A DNA stretch of 64,000 bases, from positions 196,110 through 260,109 of the forward strand of contig SPIB01000003.1 in assembly GCA_004535785.1 (NCBI GenBank), given 5' to 3'. Of this stretch, positions 32,180-42,234 are shown in pieces (positions within the stretch are counted from its first letter, which is position 1; every line of letters starts with the position of its first letter). The translations under genes and the position numbers were made by a program. The notes beneath the pieces were generated by a model that was not told the origin of the DNA, searched no databases, and saw only the letters and a list, made by a program, of their open reading frames with translations. The stretch is from Gammaproteobacteria bacterium LSUCC0112. GTDB taxonomy: Bacteria > Pseudomonadota > Gammaproteobacteria > Pseudomonadales > Pseudohongiellaceae.

Positions 32180-32657
32180 GGCTCGATTCTCCGTCAATGG
32201 CACGCGCTATTTCCGGAAAATACCGGTTCAGATGTGCTTCGCTCAGCACCAACAGCTGACGATCAACGTCCTGGGCAAGTTCTGCCACAGACAAATGCTG
32301 CCATAACGGCCGTACCTCAACACCCACGCTGGCCAACTCGGTCAGCGCCCGGTGACGCTTCTTCAGCAAGTTATGCAACCAGATGGCTGGCGATAAATCC
32401 TCATTATAAGGGACCGCAAGGCGCTTCAAACCCGAGGCCAGATCGCTACGCGATCGAATGATAAAGCGCTCCTCCATCAGAGGTTCTACCAGTTGTGACA
32501 GCCGCGAGAGCACCGCTGCCTTTTCAAAATCGCTGTACAAATTCCACTCAATCACTTCAGCTGCAAAGCGCTTGCAACCTCTGCAGATGCTGTCACCCAC
32601 AGATGTTGTTGAGCAAATTCCTATACAGGGCGTTTTGACACTGACCGGCTTCATCAT
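32151..32657 (-). CDS. DUF1289-domain protein
   Basis: 168 residues from ATG 32657; the frame extends to 32744 but the upstream part does not look like protein of this family. The DUF1289 core is VKTPCIGICSTTSVGDSICR and GCKR, with four conserved cysteines that may bind a metal. The C-terminal part is helical with no recognised domain. Function is unknown. It converges with and overlaps lpxH by 29 bases and is divergent from acnB. Confidence 0.8.
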   Translation of the reverse strand: MMKPVSVKTPCIGICSTTSVGDSICRGCKRFAAEVIEWNLYSDFEKAAVLSRLSQLVEPLMEERFIIRSRSDLASGLKRLAVPYNEDLSPAIWLHNLLKKRHRALTELASVGVEVRPLWQHLSVAELAQDVDRQLLVLSEAHLNRYFPEIARAIDGESSLSEPGEGNT

Positions 32658-32806
32658 AAAAGTCCAAATATTGCGTATCCAGCAACCGGCGTACGGCCGC
32701 CGAACTGGAAATTTTTGGCATTCTACACTAGAATCAGAGCCCATTTTTCACCGCTTGCCTTAATGCATTTCGTTTTGATTCACTATTTCTTCTGAAGGGG
32801 ATTACT

Positions 32807-35401
32807 GTGTTAGAAGCCTATCGTAAACACGTGGCCGAACGGGCTGAACTCGGCATCGTTGCCAAACCTCTGGATGCGGCACAAGTTGCCGAACTGATTG
32901 AGCTGCTGAAGAATCCACCTGCAGGCGAAGAACAGACGGTTCTTGATCTGATCTCCAACCGGGTCCCCGCGGGCGTGGACGAAGCAGCGTATGTCAAAGC
33001 CGGCTTTTTGTCTGCGATCGCCAAAGGCGAAGCACACTCGCCTTTGATCGACAAAAAGCACGCTGTCAAACTGCTGGGCACCATGCTTGGTGGTTATAAC
33101 ATCACCACGCTCGTGCAGTTGCTGGATGACGACGAACTTGGCGCTGCGGCGGCAGAAGAACTCAAACACACCCTGCTGATGTTTGATGCCTTCCACGATG
33201 TGGAAGAAAAAGCCAAAGCCGGAAATTCAAACGCCAAAGCATTGATGCAGTCCTGGGCTGACGCTGAGTGGTTCCTGAACCGCAAAGAACTGCCGAAAAA
33301 GATGACGATTTCTGTTTTCAAAGTGCCCGGCGAAACCAACACCGATGACCTGTCACCAGCGCCCGATGCCTGGTCACGTCCTGATATCCCCTTGCATGCA
33401 CTCGCCATGTACAAAATGCCACGCGAAGGGGTCACCAACGCCGCCAAACAGATTGAGGAGTTGAAGAAAAACGGCTTCCCGGTTGCATTGGTGGGCGATG
33501 TCATGGGTACAGGTTCCTCGCGTAAATCTGCCACCAACTCTGTGTTGTGGTACATCGGTGACGATATCCCGCACATCCCCAACAAGCGTGATGGTGGCGT
33601 GTGTATCGGCAGCAAAATAGCCCCTATTTTCTTTAATACCATGGAAGATGCCGGTGCGCTGCCCATCGAGTGTGACGTTGAAAAAATGAATACCGGTGAT
33701 GTCATCGATATTTACCCCTATGAAGGCAAAATCCTGCGCCATGGCACCGATGAACTGGTCTGCAATTTTGAGTTAAAAACCGACGTGTTGCTGGATGAAG
33801 TCCGTGCTGGCGGCCGCATCCCGTTGATTATAGGTCGTGGTCTGACTGACAAAGCACGTGCATCGATGGGATTGCCATACTCCACGGTGTTCCGTCGTCC
33901 CACATCCGCCGCTGATACCGGCAAAGGCTTTACATTGGCTCAGAAAATGGTTGGCCGTGCCTGCGGTGTGGAGGGTGTTCGTCCCGGCACCTACTGCGAA
34001 CCTAAAATGACCACAGTCGGTTCACAGGACACCACCGGACCGATGACACGTGATGAGTTAAAAGATCTGGCTTGCCTGGGTTTCTCTGCCGATCTGGTGA
34101 TGCAGTCTTTCTGTCACACCGCCGCATACCCCAAGCCCGTGGATATTGAAACCCAGCATACGCTGCCTGACTTTATCCAGACCCGTGGCGGTGTCGCCCT
34201 GCGTCCAGGCGATGGCATCATCCACAGCTGGCTGAACCGCATGCTGTTGCCTGATACCGTGGGCACCGGCGGTGATTCCCATACCCGTTTCCCGATTGGC
34301 ATTTCATTCCCGGCCGGATCAGGGCTGGTGGCATTTGCTGCCGCGACCGGCGTGATGCCACTCGATATGCCTGAGTCTGTGCTGGTGCGTTTCAAGGGTG
34401 AAATGCAGCCCGGTATCACACTGCGCGACCTGGTTAATGCCATTCCGTACGCAGCCATTCAGTCCGGCGATCTGACGGTAGAAAAGAAAGGCAAAAAGAA
34501 CATATTCTCCGGTCGGATTCTGGAAATCGAGGGTCTGCCCAATCTGAAAGTAGAACAGGCATTTGAATTATCAGATGCATCTGCCGAGCGTTCAGCTGCT
34601 GGCTGTACCATTCGCTTGAATGAAGCGCCGATTATCGAATACTTCAAATCCAATATCGCTCTGCTGCGCTGGATGATCAGTGAAGGTTATGGCGATGCAC
34701 GAACGCTGGAGCGACGCGCGCGCGCTATGGAAGCATGGCTCGACAAGCCCGAGTTGATGCAACCGGATGCCGATGCCGAGTATTACAAAATCATCGAGAT
34801 TGATCTGGCCGAGATCAAAGAGCCACTGCTGGCCTGTCCGAACGATCCGGACGATATCAAGCCACTGTCAGCGGTTCAGGGCACCAAAATTGACGAGGTA
34901 TTTATTGGTTCATGCATGACCAACATTGGTCACTTCCGTGCGGCCAGTGAAGTGCTGAAACAAATCAAAGGTGTTATCCCCACACGTCTGTGGATTTCCC
35001 CACCGACCAAAATGGACCAGCATCAGTTGACTGAAGAAGGGATCTACAGTGTGTTTGGTGTATCTGGCGCGCGCACTGAAATGCCGGGTTGTTCATTGTG
35101 CATGGGCAACCAAGCGCGAGTGGCCCCCAACTCTACTGTGGTGTCTACCTCAACCCGTAACTTCCCCAACCGTCTGGGCGATGGCGCCAACGTTTTCCTG
35201 GCCTCATCGGAACTGGCAGCGGTTGCCTCTGCGTTGGGTCGTATCCCGACGATGGAGGAGTACATGGGTTATATGGGTATGGTGGATACCATGTCTGACA
35301 AGATTTACCGTTATCTGAACTTTAACGAAATCAAGTCGTACATGGATGCGGCAACGCGGCAGAAGGCGATTCCGGTGACCAACATTGTTGAGGTAGCGTA
35401 A
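32807..35401 (+). CDS. acnB: aconitate hydratase B
   Basis: 864 residues, standard for AcnB, from a GTG start with AAGGGG eight bases upstream. The HEAT-like N-terminal domain ([11 protein letters not shown] onward) and the swivel domain come first, as in AcnB and unlike AcnA. The 4Fe-4S ligands are [10 protein letters not shown] and [10 protein letters not shown]. It converts citrate to isocitrate in the TCA cycle and can act as an iron-sensing mRNA-binding protein in E. coli. A long palindrome follows the gene. Confidence 0.97.
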   Translation: MLEAYRKHVAERAELGIVAKPLDAAQVAELIELLKNPPAGEEQTVLDLISNRVPAGVDEAAYVKAGFLSAIAKGEAHSPLIDKKHAVKLLGTMLGGYNITTLVQLLDDDELGAAAAEELKHTLLMFDAFHDVEEKAKAGNSNAKALMQSWADAEWFLNRKELPKKMTISVFKVPGETNTDDLSPAPDAWSRPDIPLHALAMYKMPREGVTNAAKQIEELKKNGFPVALVGDVMGTGSSRKSATNSVLWYIGDDIPHIPNKRDGGVCIGSKIAPIFFNTMEDAGALPIECDVEKMNTGDVIDIYPYEGKILRHGTDELVCNFELKTDVLLDEVRAGGRIPLIIGRGLTDKARASMGLPYSTVFRRPTSAADTGKGFTLAQKMVGRACGVEGVRPGTYCEPKMTTVGSQDTTGPMTRDELKDLACLGFSADLVMQSFCHTAAYPKPVDIETQHTLPDFIQTRGGVALRPGDGIIHSWLNRMLLPDTVGTGGDSHTRFPIGISFPAGSGLVAFAAATGVMPLDMPESVLVRFKGEMQPGITLRDLVNAIPYAAIQSGDLTVEKKGKKNIFSGRILEIEGLPNLKVEQAFELSDASAERSAAGCTIRLNEAPIIEYFKSNIALLRWMISEGYGDARTLERRARAMEAWLDKPELMQPDADAEYYKIIEIDLAEIKEPLLACPNDPDDIKPLSAVQGTKIDEVFIGSCMTNIGHFRAASEVLKQIKGVIPTRLWISPPTKMDQHQLTEEGIYSVFGVSGARTEMPGCSLCMGNQARVAPNSTVVSTSTRNFPNRLGDGANVFLASSELAAVASALGRIPTMEEYMGYMGMVDTMSDKIYRYLNFNEIKSYMDAATRQKAIPVTNIVEVA

Positions 35402-35413
35402 CGACTGCCATCG

Positions 35414-35441
35414 GGGTCGGAGAGCGTCTGCGCTCCGACCC
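35414..35441. terminator. hairpin after acnB
   Basis: GGGTCGGAG and CTCCGACCC pair perfectly 13 bases after the acnB stop. There is no U-tract, so it may stabilise the mRNA end rather than terminate. Confidence 0.55.
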
Positions 35442-35488
35442 GAATGCTGACGCGAGGAACTGGCACAGTCACTGCAACAGGGGTGATA

Positions 35489-35548
35489 CCGGGTGACAAT
35501 CTCTGAACAATCAGGCGCCGCAGGCGTCGTTCAGAGACTGTGACCCGG
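35489..35548. repeat. REP-like long inverted repeat
   Basis: Arms 35489-35508 and 35529-35548 match at 18 of 20 positions (CCGGGTGACAATCTCTGAAC and its complement with two changes). The 20-base centre also contains GGCGCC and GCAGGCG. Placed between acnB and a convergent lipoprotein gene, as extragenic palindromes usually are. Confidence 0.65.
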
Positions 35549-35587
35549 CAGCGCTCCGTTTACCACAAACGTCAATAGCCCAGAGCC

Positions 35588-35941
35588 TCAGCCCCGCTCA
35601 ACCCAATGATCGGCAACCACACCATCACGCACGACAATCACCAGCGTGTCTTCTTCATCACTCGACACATCAATGTTGAACAACAAAAACATACCGATTT
35701 CCGTTTCTTTGGAGCGCGTGTTTCGGTATCGCCAGACCTCACTGCCATCATCCCGAACCGAGCTTCTGTCCGGCGGACCAAATGTATCCCTGACCCAGGC
35801 CGCTGATGTTTGCCCTGACACAAGCTGGACGCGCTCGTCCTCATGCCACTGTGTCCTGCCAGCATTCTGTTTGGAGTCCACCACAAACAGACACCCCATC
35901 AGACTCAAACAAAGTATTGATGTACCAATCAACTTCAACAT
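35588..35941 (-). CDS. small outer-membrane-type lipoprotein (BamE/SmpA-like form)
   Basis: 117 residues. Signal peptide with lipobox LSLMGC, cleavage before Cys17. The rest contains VSGQTSAAWVRDTFGPPDRS and EVWRYRNT, the pattern found in BamE/SmpA-fold lipoproteins, but the length and sequence do not allow a firm BamE call. Aspartate is not at the +2 position (Cys-Leu), so sorting to the outer membrane is expected. Confidence 0.75.
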   Translation of the reverse strand: MLKLIGTSILCLSLMGCLFVVDSKQNAGRTQWHEDERVQLVSGQTSAAWVRDTFGPPDRSSVRDDGSEVWRYRNTRSKETEIGMFLLFNIDVSSDEEDTLVIVVRDGVVADHWVERG

Positions 35942-36286
35942 ATTCCCTCCAAGCCCACTGTCAAACCGGTGTTATTAACAAACTTTTTATGATTCCTCCC
36001 GACTGAGACGGCGGGAGGTAACACTAGGGTTCAGCAGAAATCGTGCCAGCAAAGAAAATTTTTAAAAAATTGATATTTAAAGGATTTATTAACATGTCGA
36101 AATTCGTCATGTTTAAATCAACCACGCATTGGTTTAAATCACCACCAAATAGTAAAAAACAGACATTCAGATACAATGAATTGTGTGTACGCCAGACGGC
36201 AATGACGCTCACCAGTGGCGTGAATATACTGGCAGCTGTTTGATCCACTGACTATTTGATCCGTTACCTCAAAACAGGATGTTGCA
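35942..36286. other. AT-rich intergenic gap
   Basis: No gene is seen. A 7-bp inverted repeat CCTCCCG/CGGGAGG lies at about 35995-36018. The remainder is AT-rich and should contain the divergent promoters of the lipoprotein gene and the sugar dehydrogenase gene; no convincing -35/-10 pair was picked out. Confidence 0.4.
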
Positions 36287-37525
36287 ATGACTTCACCTCG
36301 CAAACTCAGCATGTTGGCAGCCACCGTGTTCATCAGCACCGTGGCGGTTATGCACTCAGGCTCACTGTTGGCACAAAACGAAATTATCCGGGGCGCTATT
36401 CCTCCCATGCCGGAAATCACCTACCACCCCTCCCCGGCAGGCTACAAGGTTGAAGAATTTGCCAGCAATCTGCAGGTCGTGTGGACAATTCGTTTTCTGC
36501 CAGATGGTCGCATGTACGTGACCGAGCGCCCCGGTCGTGTGCGGATTATTGCGGCTGATGGCACCATGGATGCCGAGCCTTGGCTCAGTATCGAAGACAA
36601 GGTGTTTTTTCAGGGAGAGAGCGGCTTGACGGGACTGGCGTTACATCCACGATATCCGGAAGTGCCCTGGGTATACGTGATGTATACCTACTTGACCGAC
36701 AATGGTCCGTTTAACCGTATCAGTCGATTTACCGAAACCAACGGTCGCGCGGGTGAAGAAACTATCCTGTATGACGGATTGGCTGCGCAGGCACGTGGCG
36801 GCAGTCACAGTGGTGGGACCTTGCAGTTTGGACCTGACGGCATGCTGTATGTGGCAACCGGGGATGCGTTTGAGAGACAGCGCTCAAATGATCTGAACGA
36901 TTTGTCGGGTGCCGTTTTGCGCATCGACGAGAACGGCAAGGTCCCGGCTGATAATCCCTGGCCTGACAACCCGATCTGGGCCCACGGCATGCGCAACCCT
37001 CATGGTTTGACCTGGCAACCATCCACCGGCCGCATATTTACCGGTGATCATGGACCTACCGGGGAAGACCAGCTGATGGCACATGACCGGATTGTTATTC
37101 TTGAAGGTGGCCGGCATCACGGTTGGCCGATGATGGTGGGTGCTGGCGGCCTGCCCGACTATGTTGACCCGATCCTGACATTTGTACCGTCATCCCCGCC
37201 CGGAGATGCCATGTTTTACACCGCAGACCTGATGCCAGCATTAAAAAACGATCTGTTTGTGTCGGTGTTGGGATTTCAACCAATCGAGCGTCAGAATCTG
37301 ATGCGCATTCGTTTTGAAGATCCCGCTGACCCCAGCCGACCGACTGCCATTGAGCGCTGGTTCAATGATGAACAAGGCAACAGTGTCTATGGACGTCTAC
37401 GCGCGCTTGCCATCGGTCCGGATGGCGCAATTTATGTTGGCACCAGCAACCATGATGGCCGGCAAATGACTGCCAGTCACCGTGAACAACCCGACAAAAT
37501 TCTTAGAATCAGTCCTGCTGAGTAA
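36287..37525 (+). CDS. PQQ-dependent aldose sugar dehydrogenase-like protein
   Basis: 412 residues with an N-terminal signal peptide (about 1-35, cut after LLAQ). Six-bladed propeller of the soluble glucose dehydrogenase/YliI family: VWTIRFLPDGRMYVTERPGR, GGSHSGGTLQFGPDGMLYVA, HGMRNPHGLTW and TGDHGPTGEDQL. Enzymes of this family oxidise aldose sugars in the periplasm with PQQ. No PQQ synthesis genes are in the window. AGGA lies 9 bases before the ATG and a strong hairpin follows the gene. Confidence 0.9.
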   Translation: MTSPRKLSMLAATVFISTVAVMHSGSLLAQNEIIRGAIPPMPEITYHPSPAGYKVEEFASNLQVVWTIRFLPDGRMYVTERPGRVRIIAADGTMDAEPWLSIEDKVFFQGESGLTGLALHPRYPEVPWVYVMYTYLTDNGPFNRISRFTETNGRAGEETILYDGLAAQARGGSHSGGTLQFGPDGMLYVATGDAFERQRSNDLNDLSGAVLRIDENGKVPADNPWPDNPIWAHGMRNPHGLTWQPSTGRIFTGDHGPTGEDQLMAHDRIVILEGGRHHGWPMMVGAGGLPDYVDPILTFVPSSPPGDAMFYTADLMPALKNDLFVSVLGFQPIERQNLMRIRFEDPADPSRPTAIERWFNDEQGNSVYGRLRALAIGPDGAIYVGTSNHDGRQMTASHREQPDKILRISPAE

Positions 37526-37578
37526 AACTGATCAAGCAACGCGCACCAACGTGTTTCCACCATCCACTCATCAGAATG

Positions 37579-37619
37579 CATGCCTGTGTGATAACAATCA
37601 CACAGGCATGGGATTGTTG
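37579..37619 (+). terminator. terminator-like hairpin after sugar dehydrogenase gene
   Basis: Perfect 14-bp stem CATGCCTGTGTGAT/ATCACACAGGCATG with AACA loop, followed by a mixed G/T tract rather than a pure T-run. Probably ends the upstream gene's transcript. Confidence 0.7.
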
Positions 37620-37712
37620 TTTTCTTTGTTTGACACTCAACCCGCTCAATTGGTAAAAATTCCCACGCGAACAGGAAAAAGCGGTTTATCCTTTCTTCAG
37701 GAAGCATCATGT

Positions 37713-38264
37713 ATGAAAAGTCTGTATGAAAATGTGTGTTTTGTTGCGTTGCTGATTTTCGCTGGCAGCTCGTTTGCCAGCGAAAATCCGCTGTATTCAG
37801 ACGCGTCCTCACGTTTGACAATCAGGGCTGTTGATGCGGGTAACAAACCCGGCATTTTTCAGGATGTTGTTATTGAACACGCAAAAGATGATCTGTGGCG
37901 ACTGGTCGGCATGCGTGAAGGTGTGCTGCTACCGCATATTGATACCGTGGAGCTTGTCAAAACCAGCAACGTTCCTGTACAGGTGTTTCTCAAGATCAGT
38001 GGCCAGTTTCCCCATGGCTGCGGCGCAATTGGCGAGATAAGTCAGAAAAAGACAGATAACACATTTGTCATCTCGGTTTACTTCAAAAATGACCTGTGGT
38101 TACAAAATCCATTGGATGTGGCCTGCACGCTTGCCATCAGACCCTTTAGCCATATCATTCCCTTGCCGGCGTACGGCCTGCCTGCCGGCAACTATGAGTA
38201 CAGACTGAATGAAAAATTCAGCGGCGTATTCAGTCTGAACGCGGATAACGTGCTGACTGAATAA
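37713..38264 (+). CDS. secreted hypothetical protein
   Basis: 183 residues from ATG 37713 with AGGA 11 bases upstream. A signal peptide (residues 1-23, SLYENVCFVALLIFAGSSFA) precedes a beta-rich mature part with two cysteines (HGCGAIGE and DVACTLAI) that could form a disulfide in the periplasm. Not recognised. It stands alone between the dehydrogenase and pepN, convergent with pepN. Confidence 0.7.
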   Translation: MKSLYENVCFVALLIFAGSSFASENPLYSDASSRLTIRAVDAGNKPGIFQDVVIEHAKDDLWRLVGMREGVLLPHIDTVELVKTSNVPVQVFLKISGQFPHGCGAIGEISQKKTDNTFVISVYFKNDLWLQNPLDVACTLAIRPFSHIIPLPAYGLPAGNYEYRLNEKFSGVFSLNADNVLTE

Positions 38265-38287
38265 GTCTCCGTTGTCTCACCGTCAGA

Positions 38288-38311
38288 GCGGGTTAACAGA
38301 TGTTTACCCGC
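38288..38311. terminator. hairpin between convergent genes
   Basis: GCGGGTTAAC and GTTTACCCGC pair at 9 of 10 positions around AGAT, between the secreted protein gene and pepN. Without a T-run its terminator strength is uncertain. Confidence 0.5.
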
Positions 38312-38323
38312 CCCTGCAAACCA

Positions 38324-41053
38324 TCACTTGAGACTTTTACTGACCACCTCAAAGACATCTTTGGAGAGCTCTGGCTGTGCAGCCACACGCTCCAATTGCG
38401 CTTTCATCAGCGCCTGGCGGATCGGGTTGTACTTTTTCCAACGTGTCAACGGTGTCAGCAAGCGCGAGGCAATTTGTGGATTACTCAGGTTCAGGGTAAT
38501 CACCTGATCAGCCAAAAACGCGTAGCCCTCTCCACTGATGTGGTGGAAATTCACCGCATTGGAATTGCAGAAGGCACTGATCAGTGATCGCACTTTGTTC
38601 GGATTACGCATATCAAACGCTTCGTGATGCATCAGTGCTTTGACATGCTCAAGTGTGCCCGGCCGGCTTGCAATGGCCTGCACCGTAAACCATTGGTTAA
38701 CCACCAATGACTCATGTTTCCAGCGCTCATAAAAATCTGCCAGAGCCTTGGTGCGGATGGCCTCAGCCTCCGGGTAACGGCTGTTGACCAACTGACGCAA
38801 CGCGGCATCCACATCTGTCATGTTTTCTGCGGCCACATACTGCTGATAACAGGCATCAAGCCAGGTGGCCTCTGGTTGACGCATCAGGTACGACAAACAG
38901 ACATTCTTTAACGCTCGTTTGGCAATGCTGCCAGCATCCGCAGTGTATGGCCCATGGTGCTGACAAAGTGCATATAAGTCAGCAAACGCATCTGCATGCG
39001 CAATTGCAATCTGGTTGGCAACAAATTCTCGAACCAGATGAATACCATCCACATCAATTTCAGCCGCGAGCTCACTGAGGTAGGCTTCTGATGGCAGCAC
39101 CAGTAACTGCGCCAGCATCGCCTGATCCAACTGATTATCCGCACGCGCATCAGCGATCGCACTGTGCAATACTTCGCCAAATGCATTCACCAGATCATCA
39201 TTGGCGGTTAACGTGAGGCCTTGTTGATGACTGGCCAACAAGTCATGAATCACGGCAACCGACAATTCCTGGGCCGCGTTCCAGCGATTGAATCCATCGC
39301 TGTCGCGTGTCATGACAAACAACAGATCGTCTCGGGAATAGTCAAACTGCAGTTTAACAGGCGCAGAAAAACCGCGTAGTAGCGATGGCACAGGCTTGGT
39401 TTTTATGCCGGTAAACACAAAACTTTGAATCGGTCTGGTGACATCCAGCACTCTTTCCGTGACAAGTGTTGTGCCAGACGTCTCGCCTTGCAGAACCAGC
39501 GGCATGTCATTGCCAGAGGCGTCGAGCAATCCCATGCGTAACGGAATATGGAACGGCTCTTTGTGTGCCTGATCCGGCGTTGGCGGACAACTTTGTCGTA
39601 CCAATAACTCATAGGTGTGGGCGCTGTCATCATAGTGGCCGGTCACCTGCAGTTGGGGCGTCCCGGCCTGTGTATACCAACGTCGGAACTGCGTCAGATC
39701 AACACCGCTGACTTCTTCCATTGCCAACACAAAATCTTCGGTTGTCACTGCCTGACCATCATGGCGCTCGAAATACAAATCCGAGCCTTTGCGGAAGTTA
39801 TCCGGTCCAATCAGCTCCCGAATCATCCGGACGACTTCAGCGCCTTTTTCATAAATGGTCAAGGTGTAGAAATTGGAAATTTCCATAAAGGAGTCAGGAC
39901 GCACGGGATGTGCCATCGGGCCGGCGTCCTCAGCAAATTGCTGGGTCCGCAGGAAGCTGACATCTTCAACACGCTTGACGGTACGCGACCCCATATCCGC
40001 AGAAAACTCTGCGTCACGAAAGACGGTAAATCCCTCTTTTAGACTCAACTGAAACCAGTCACGGCAGGTGACACGATTGCCAGACCAGTTGTGGAAATAT
40101 TCGTGCGCAACAACAGCTTCAACCCGCTGGAAAGCCAGATCGGTGGTTGTCGCCGGATTGGCCAGCACACAGGACGTGTTAAATATATTCAGCCCCTTGT
40201 TTTCCATGGCGCCCATGTTGAAGTCATCGACTGCAACGATCATAAAAATGTCCAGATCGTATTCCCGCCCATACACCTCTTCATCCCAACGCATGGCATT
40301 TTTCAGGGAAAGCATGGCGTGGTCACATTTGTCGAGGTCTTTGTCTTCAACAAAAATGCGTAAGGTTATATCCCGGTCGGAGCAGGTGACAAAGTGATCT
40401 TCAATGTATTTCAAATCGCCGGCAACCAAGGCAAACAGGTAACAGGGTTTACGAAACGGGTCTTCCCAGGTGGCCCAGTGGCGCCCGTCCTGCAGCTCAC
40501 CGCTGGCAATATTGTTGCCGTTGGAAAGCAGCACCGGGTAACGCTCCTTGTCAGCAACAATGGTTGTCACAAACTTCGCCATCACATCGGGGCGATCGAG
40601 GTAATAGGTAATCTTGCGAAAGCCCTCAGCTTCACATTGTGTACAGAACATCTTCTGGGACTTGTACAAACCTTCCAGACTGGTGTTTTCCTGAGGTTTG
40701 ATCAGCGTTTCGCACTCCAGCACAAACCCGCTGTCGATTGCATCACCCAATAACGCGCCCAGACCACGAATTGTCAGCGACTCTTCATCGATTTCCAGGT
40801 GTTGCTCAGACAGCGTCTGGTCATTGAGCTTCACCCAGACAAGCTGCATGTCCTGTCCGTCGAGACGCAACACATCCTGTTGATTGCCCAATAGTTCCGG
40901 GTTACGGCGCAGGTGCAGACGCGAGCGCACGTGGGTGGCTGACTCGCCCAACTCAAAATGCAACTCTGTCAACTCAATCACAAACGCGGGCAGTTGATAG
41001 TCTTTTAAATAAATGGTTTTTGCTTGTGCGTCTCGCATGATAAGTCTCGTCAA
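38324..41053 (-). CDS. pepN: aminopeptidase N
   Basis: 909 residues, M1 family. Substrate motif GAMENKGLNIFN and zinc motif VVAHEYFHNWSGNRVT (HExxH-x18-E). N-terminal start MRDAQAKTIYLKDY is typical of proteobacterial PepN; the frame begins three residues earlier. No signal peptide: cytosolic peptide breakdown. Single gene, 32 bases downstream of the DUF2797 gene on the same strand. Confidence 0.97.
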   Translation of the reverse strand: MTRLIMRDAQAKTIYLKDYQLPAFVIELTELHFELGESATHVRSRLHLRRNPELLGNQQDVLRLDGQDMQLVWVKLNDQTLSEQHLEIDEESLTIRGLGALLGDAIDSGFVLECETLIKPQENTSLEGLYKSQKMFCTQCEAEGFRKITYYLDRPDVMAKFVTTIVADKERYPVLLSNGNNIASGELQDGRHWATWEDPFRKPCYLFALVAGDLKYIEDHFVTCSDRDITLRIFVEDKDLDKCDHAMLSLKNAMRWDEEVYGREYDLDIFMIVAVDDFNMGAMENKGLNIFNTSCVLANPATTTDLAFQRVEAVVAHEYFHNWSGNRVTCRDWFQLSLKEGFTVFRDAEFSADMGSRTVKRVEDVSFLRTQQFAEDAGPMAHPVRPDSFMEISNFYTLTIYEKGAEVVRMIRELIGPDNFRKGSDLYFERHDGQAVTTEDFVLAMEEVSGVDLTQFRRWYTQAGTPQLQVTGHYDDSAHTYELLVRQSCPPTPDQAHKEPFHIPLRMGLLDASGNDMPLVLQGETSGTTLVTERVLDVTRPIQSFVFTGIKTKPVPSLLRGFSAPVKLQFDYSRDDLLFVMTRDSDGFNRWNAAQELSVAVIHDLLASHQQGLTLTANDDLVNAFGEVLHSAIADARADNQLDQAMLAQLLVLPSEAYLSELAAEIDVDGIHLVREFVANQIAIAHADAFADLYALCQHHGPYTADAGSIAKRALKNVCLSYLMRQPEATWLDACYQQYVAAENMTDVDAALRQLVNSRYPEAEAIRTKALADFYERWKHESLVVNQWFTVQAIASRPGTLEHVKALMHHEAFDMRNPNKVRSLISAFCNSNAVNFHHISGEGYAFLADQVITLNLSNPQIASRLLTPLTRWKKYNPIRQALMKAQLERVAAQPELSKDVFEVVSKSLK

Positions 41054-41085
41054 GTTTTTAAATGCTGATCATCTGGGATATACGT

Positions 41086-41916
41086 TCAGAGTTGACTGAT
41101 TTCAACCTCATACCCACTGAAACGACGCATATTGATGACACCGGTATCGAACATCAGGTACTGGCCTTTAATACCCAACAAGGTACCCTCAACTAACGCA
41201 GTCTTGTCAAAATTGAACGATTCAATACGCGCAGGATAACCCTGCACCGGATACGTAATGTTAATAGGATCAATGCCGGTCAGCACACTGATCGCATGAA
41301 AGCCGAAGCGTTGTTTCAGATCATGGATGTCATGTTCACAGATCGCTAACAGATGATCACGCTCGGCTTTGAGATCCACGACCTGATCTCCTTCGCGCAA
41401 CATATCGCGCCAGTTGGTTTTGTCAGCCACATGCTGGCGAAACATGACTTCGAGTGAGCCGCTTTGCAAACGCGAGCGCACACGCATAATAGGCAAGGCT
41501 TGTATCGCCCCCTGATCAATCCAGCGTGTGGGCACCTGCGTTGCGCGCGTAATGCCGACTTTGATGCCTGAGGAATTTGCCAGATATACAATGTGATCCT
41601 GCATGCAGAACTCTTCACCCCAAACCGGCTCACGGCACGTGCCAAGCTCAAAATGGCACTTTTCAGGATGAATAATACAACTGTCACATTGCGCCAGTGA
41701 CTGGAAACAGGGATAACAATAACCTTGATTAAAACTTTTGCTGCTGACCCGACCACAATGCACACAGTTGATTTTACCGGTGTATCTGAGCCTCAGCCCC
41801 TTCCCCAATAATTCGTTTAACGAGGTCAGGGAATCGCCCAATGGCAGCTGGTACTGAACCGGGGATTGCAGTCGCGAGTGAAGTTTACGGACAGTGCCTT
41901 GTGCCAATACCTGCAT
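41086..41916 (-). CDS. DUF2797 protein with zinc ribbon
   Basis: 276 residues. The middle holds a dense cysteine set: NCVHCGRVSSK, YCYPCFQSL, CDSCIIHPEKC, ELGTCREPVWG and EEFC. This is the pattern of DUF2797 proteins. Function is not established. It sits between yeaC and pepN in a run of minus-strand genes (nadK, rhomboid, yeaC, this gene, pepN) that could be one transcript. Confidence 0.85.
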   Translation of the reverse strand: MQVLAQGTVRKLHSRLQSPVQYQLPLGDSLTSLNELLGKGLRLRYTGKINCVHCGRVSSKSFNQGYCYPCFQSLAQCDSCIIHPEKCHFELGTCREPVWGEEFCMQDHIVYLANSSGIKVGITRATQVPTRWIDQGAIQALPIMRVRSRLQSGSLEVMFRQHVADKTNWRDMLREGDQVVDLKAERDHLLAICEHDIHDLKQRFGFHAISVLTGIDPINITYPVQGYPARIESFNFDKTALVEGTLLGIKGQYLMFDTGVINMRRFSGYEVEISQL

Positions 41917-41937
41917 GGAGAAAGTCTCTTGTGAAAT

Positions 41938-42234
41938 CTAATGCGTCACGATTTTGATCGGATCAACGCGGGCGGGATCATGGCTGTGATCATGATCGTC
42001 ACACTGGGTCTTTTTTAAACCGCTGCGATCGATGAAACCCACCCGCATATTTTCCGGCAGGTGCTGCTGTTCGTAAGCAATAATGGCCTGCAGGCAGTAT
42101 TCCAACTGCTCTGCGGAGAGCTTGCGACCATCCTGCCAGCGACCAAGCTCTACAGCTGTTTTAAGATTCATATGCACTTCGGGATTCATCATCGCGAGAA
42201 TATCCTCCAATGACTCAATCTGTTTATCTGACAT
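41938..42234 (-). CDS. yeaC: DUF1315 protein YeaC
   Basis: 98 residues from ATG 42234, overlapping the rhomboid stop by 11 bases. NPEVHMNLKTAVELGRWQDG and LPENMRVGFIDRS are characteristic of YeaC. The C-terminus is His/Asp-rich (DDHDHSHD), a possible metal-binding tail. Function unknown. Confidence 0.88.
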   Translation of the reverse strand: MSDKQIESLEDILAMMNPEVHMNLKTAVELGRWQDGRKLSAEQLEYCLQAIIAYEQQHLPENMRVGFIDRSGLKKTQCDDHDHSHDPARVDPIKIVTH

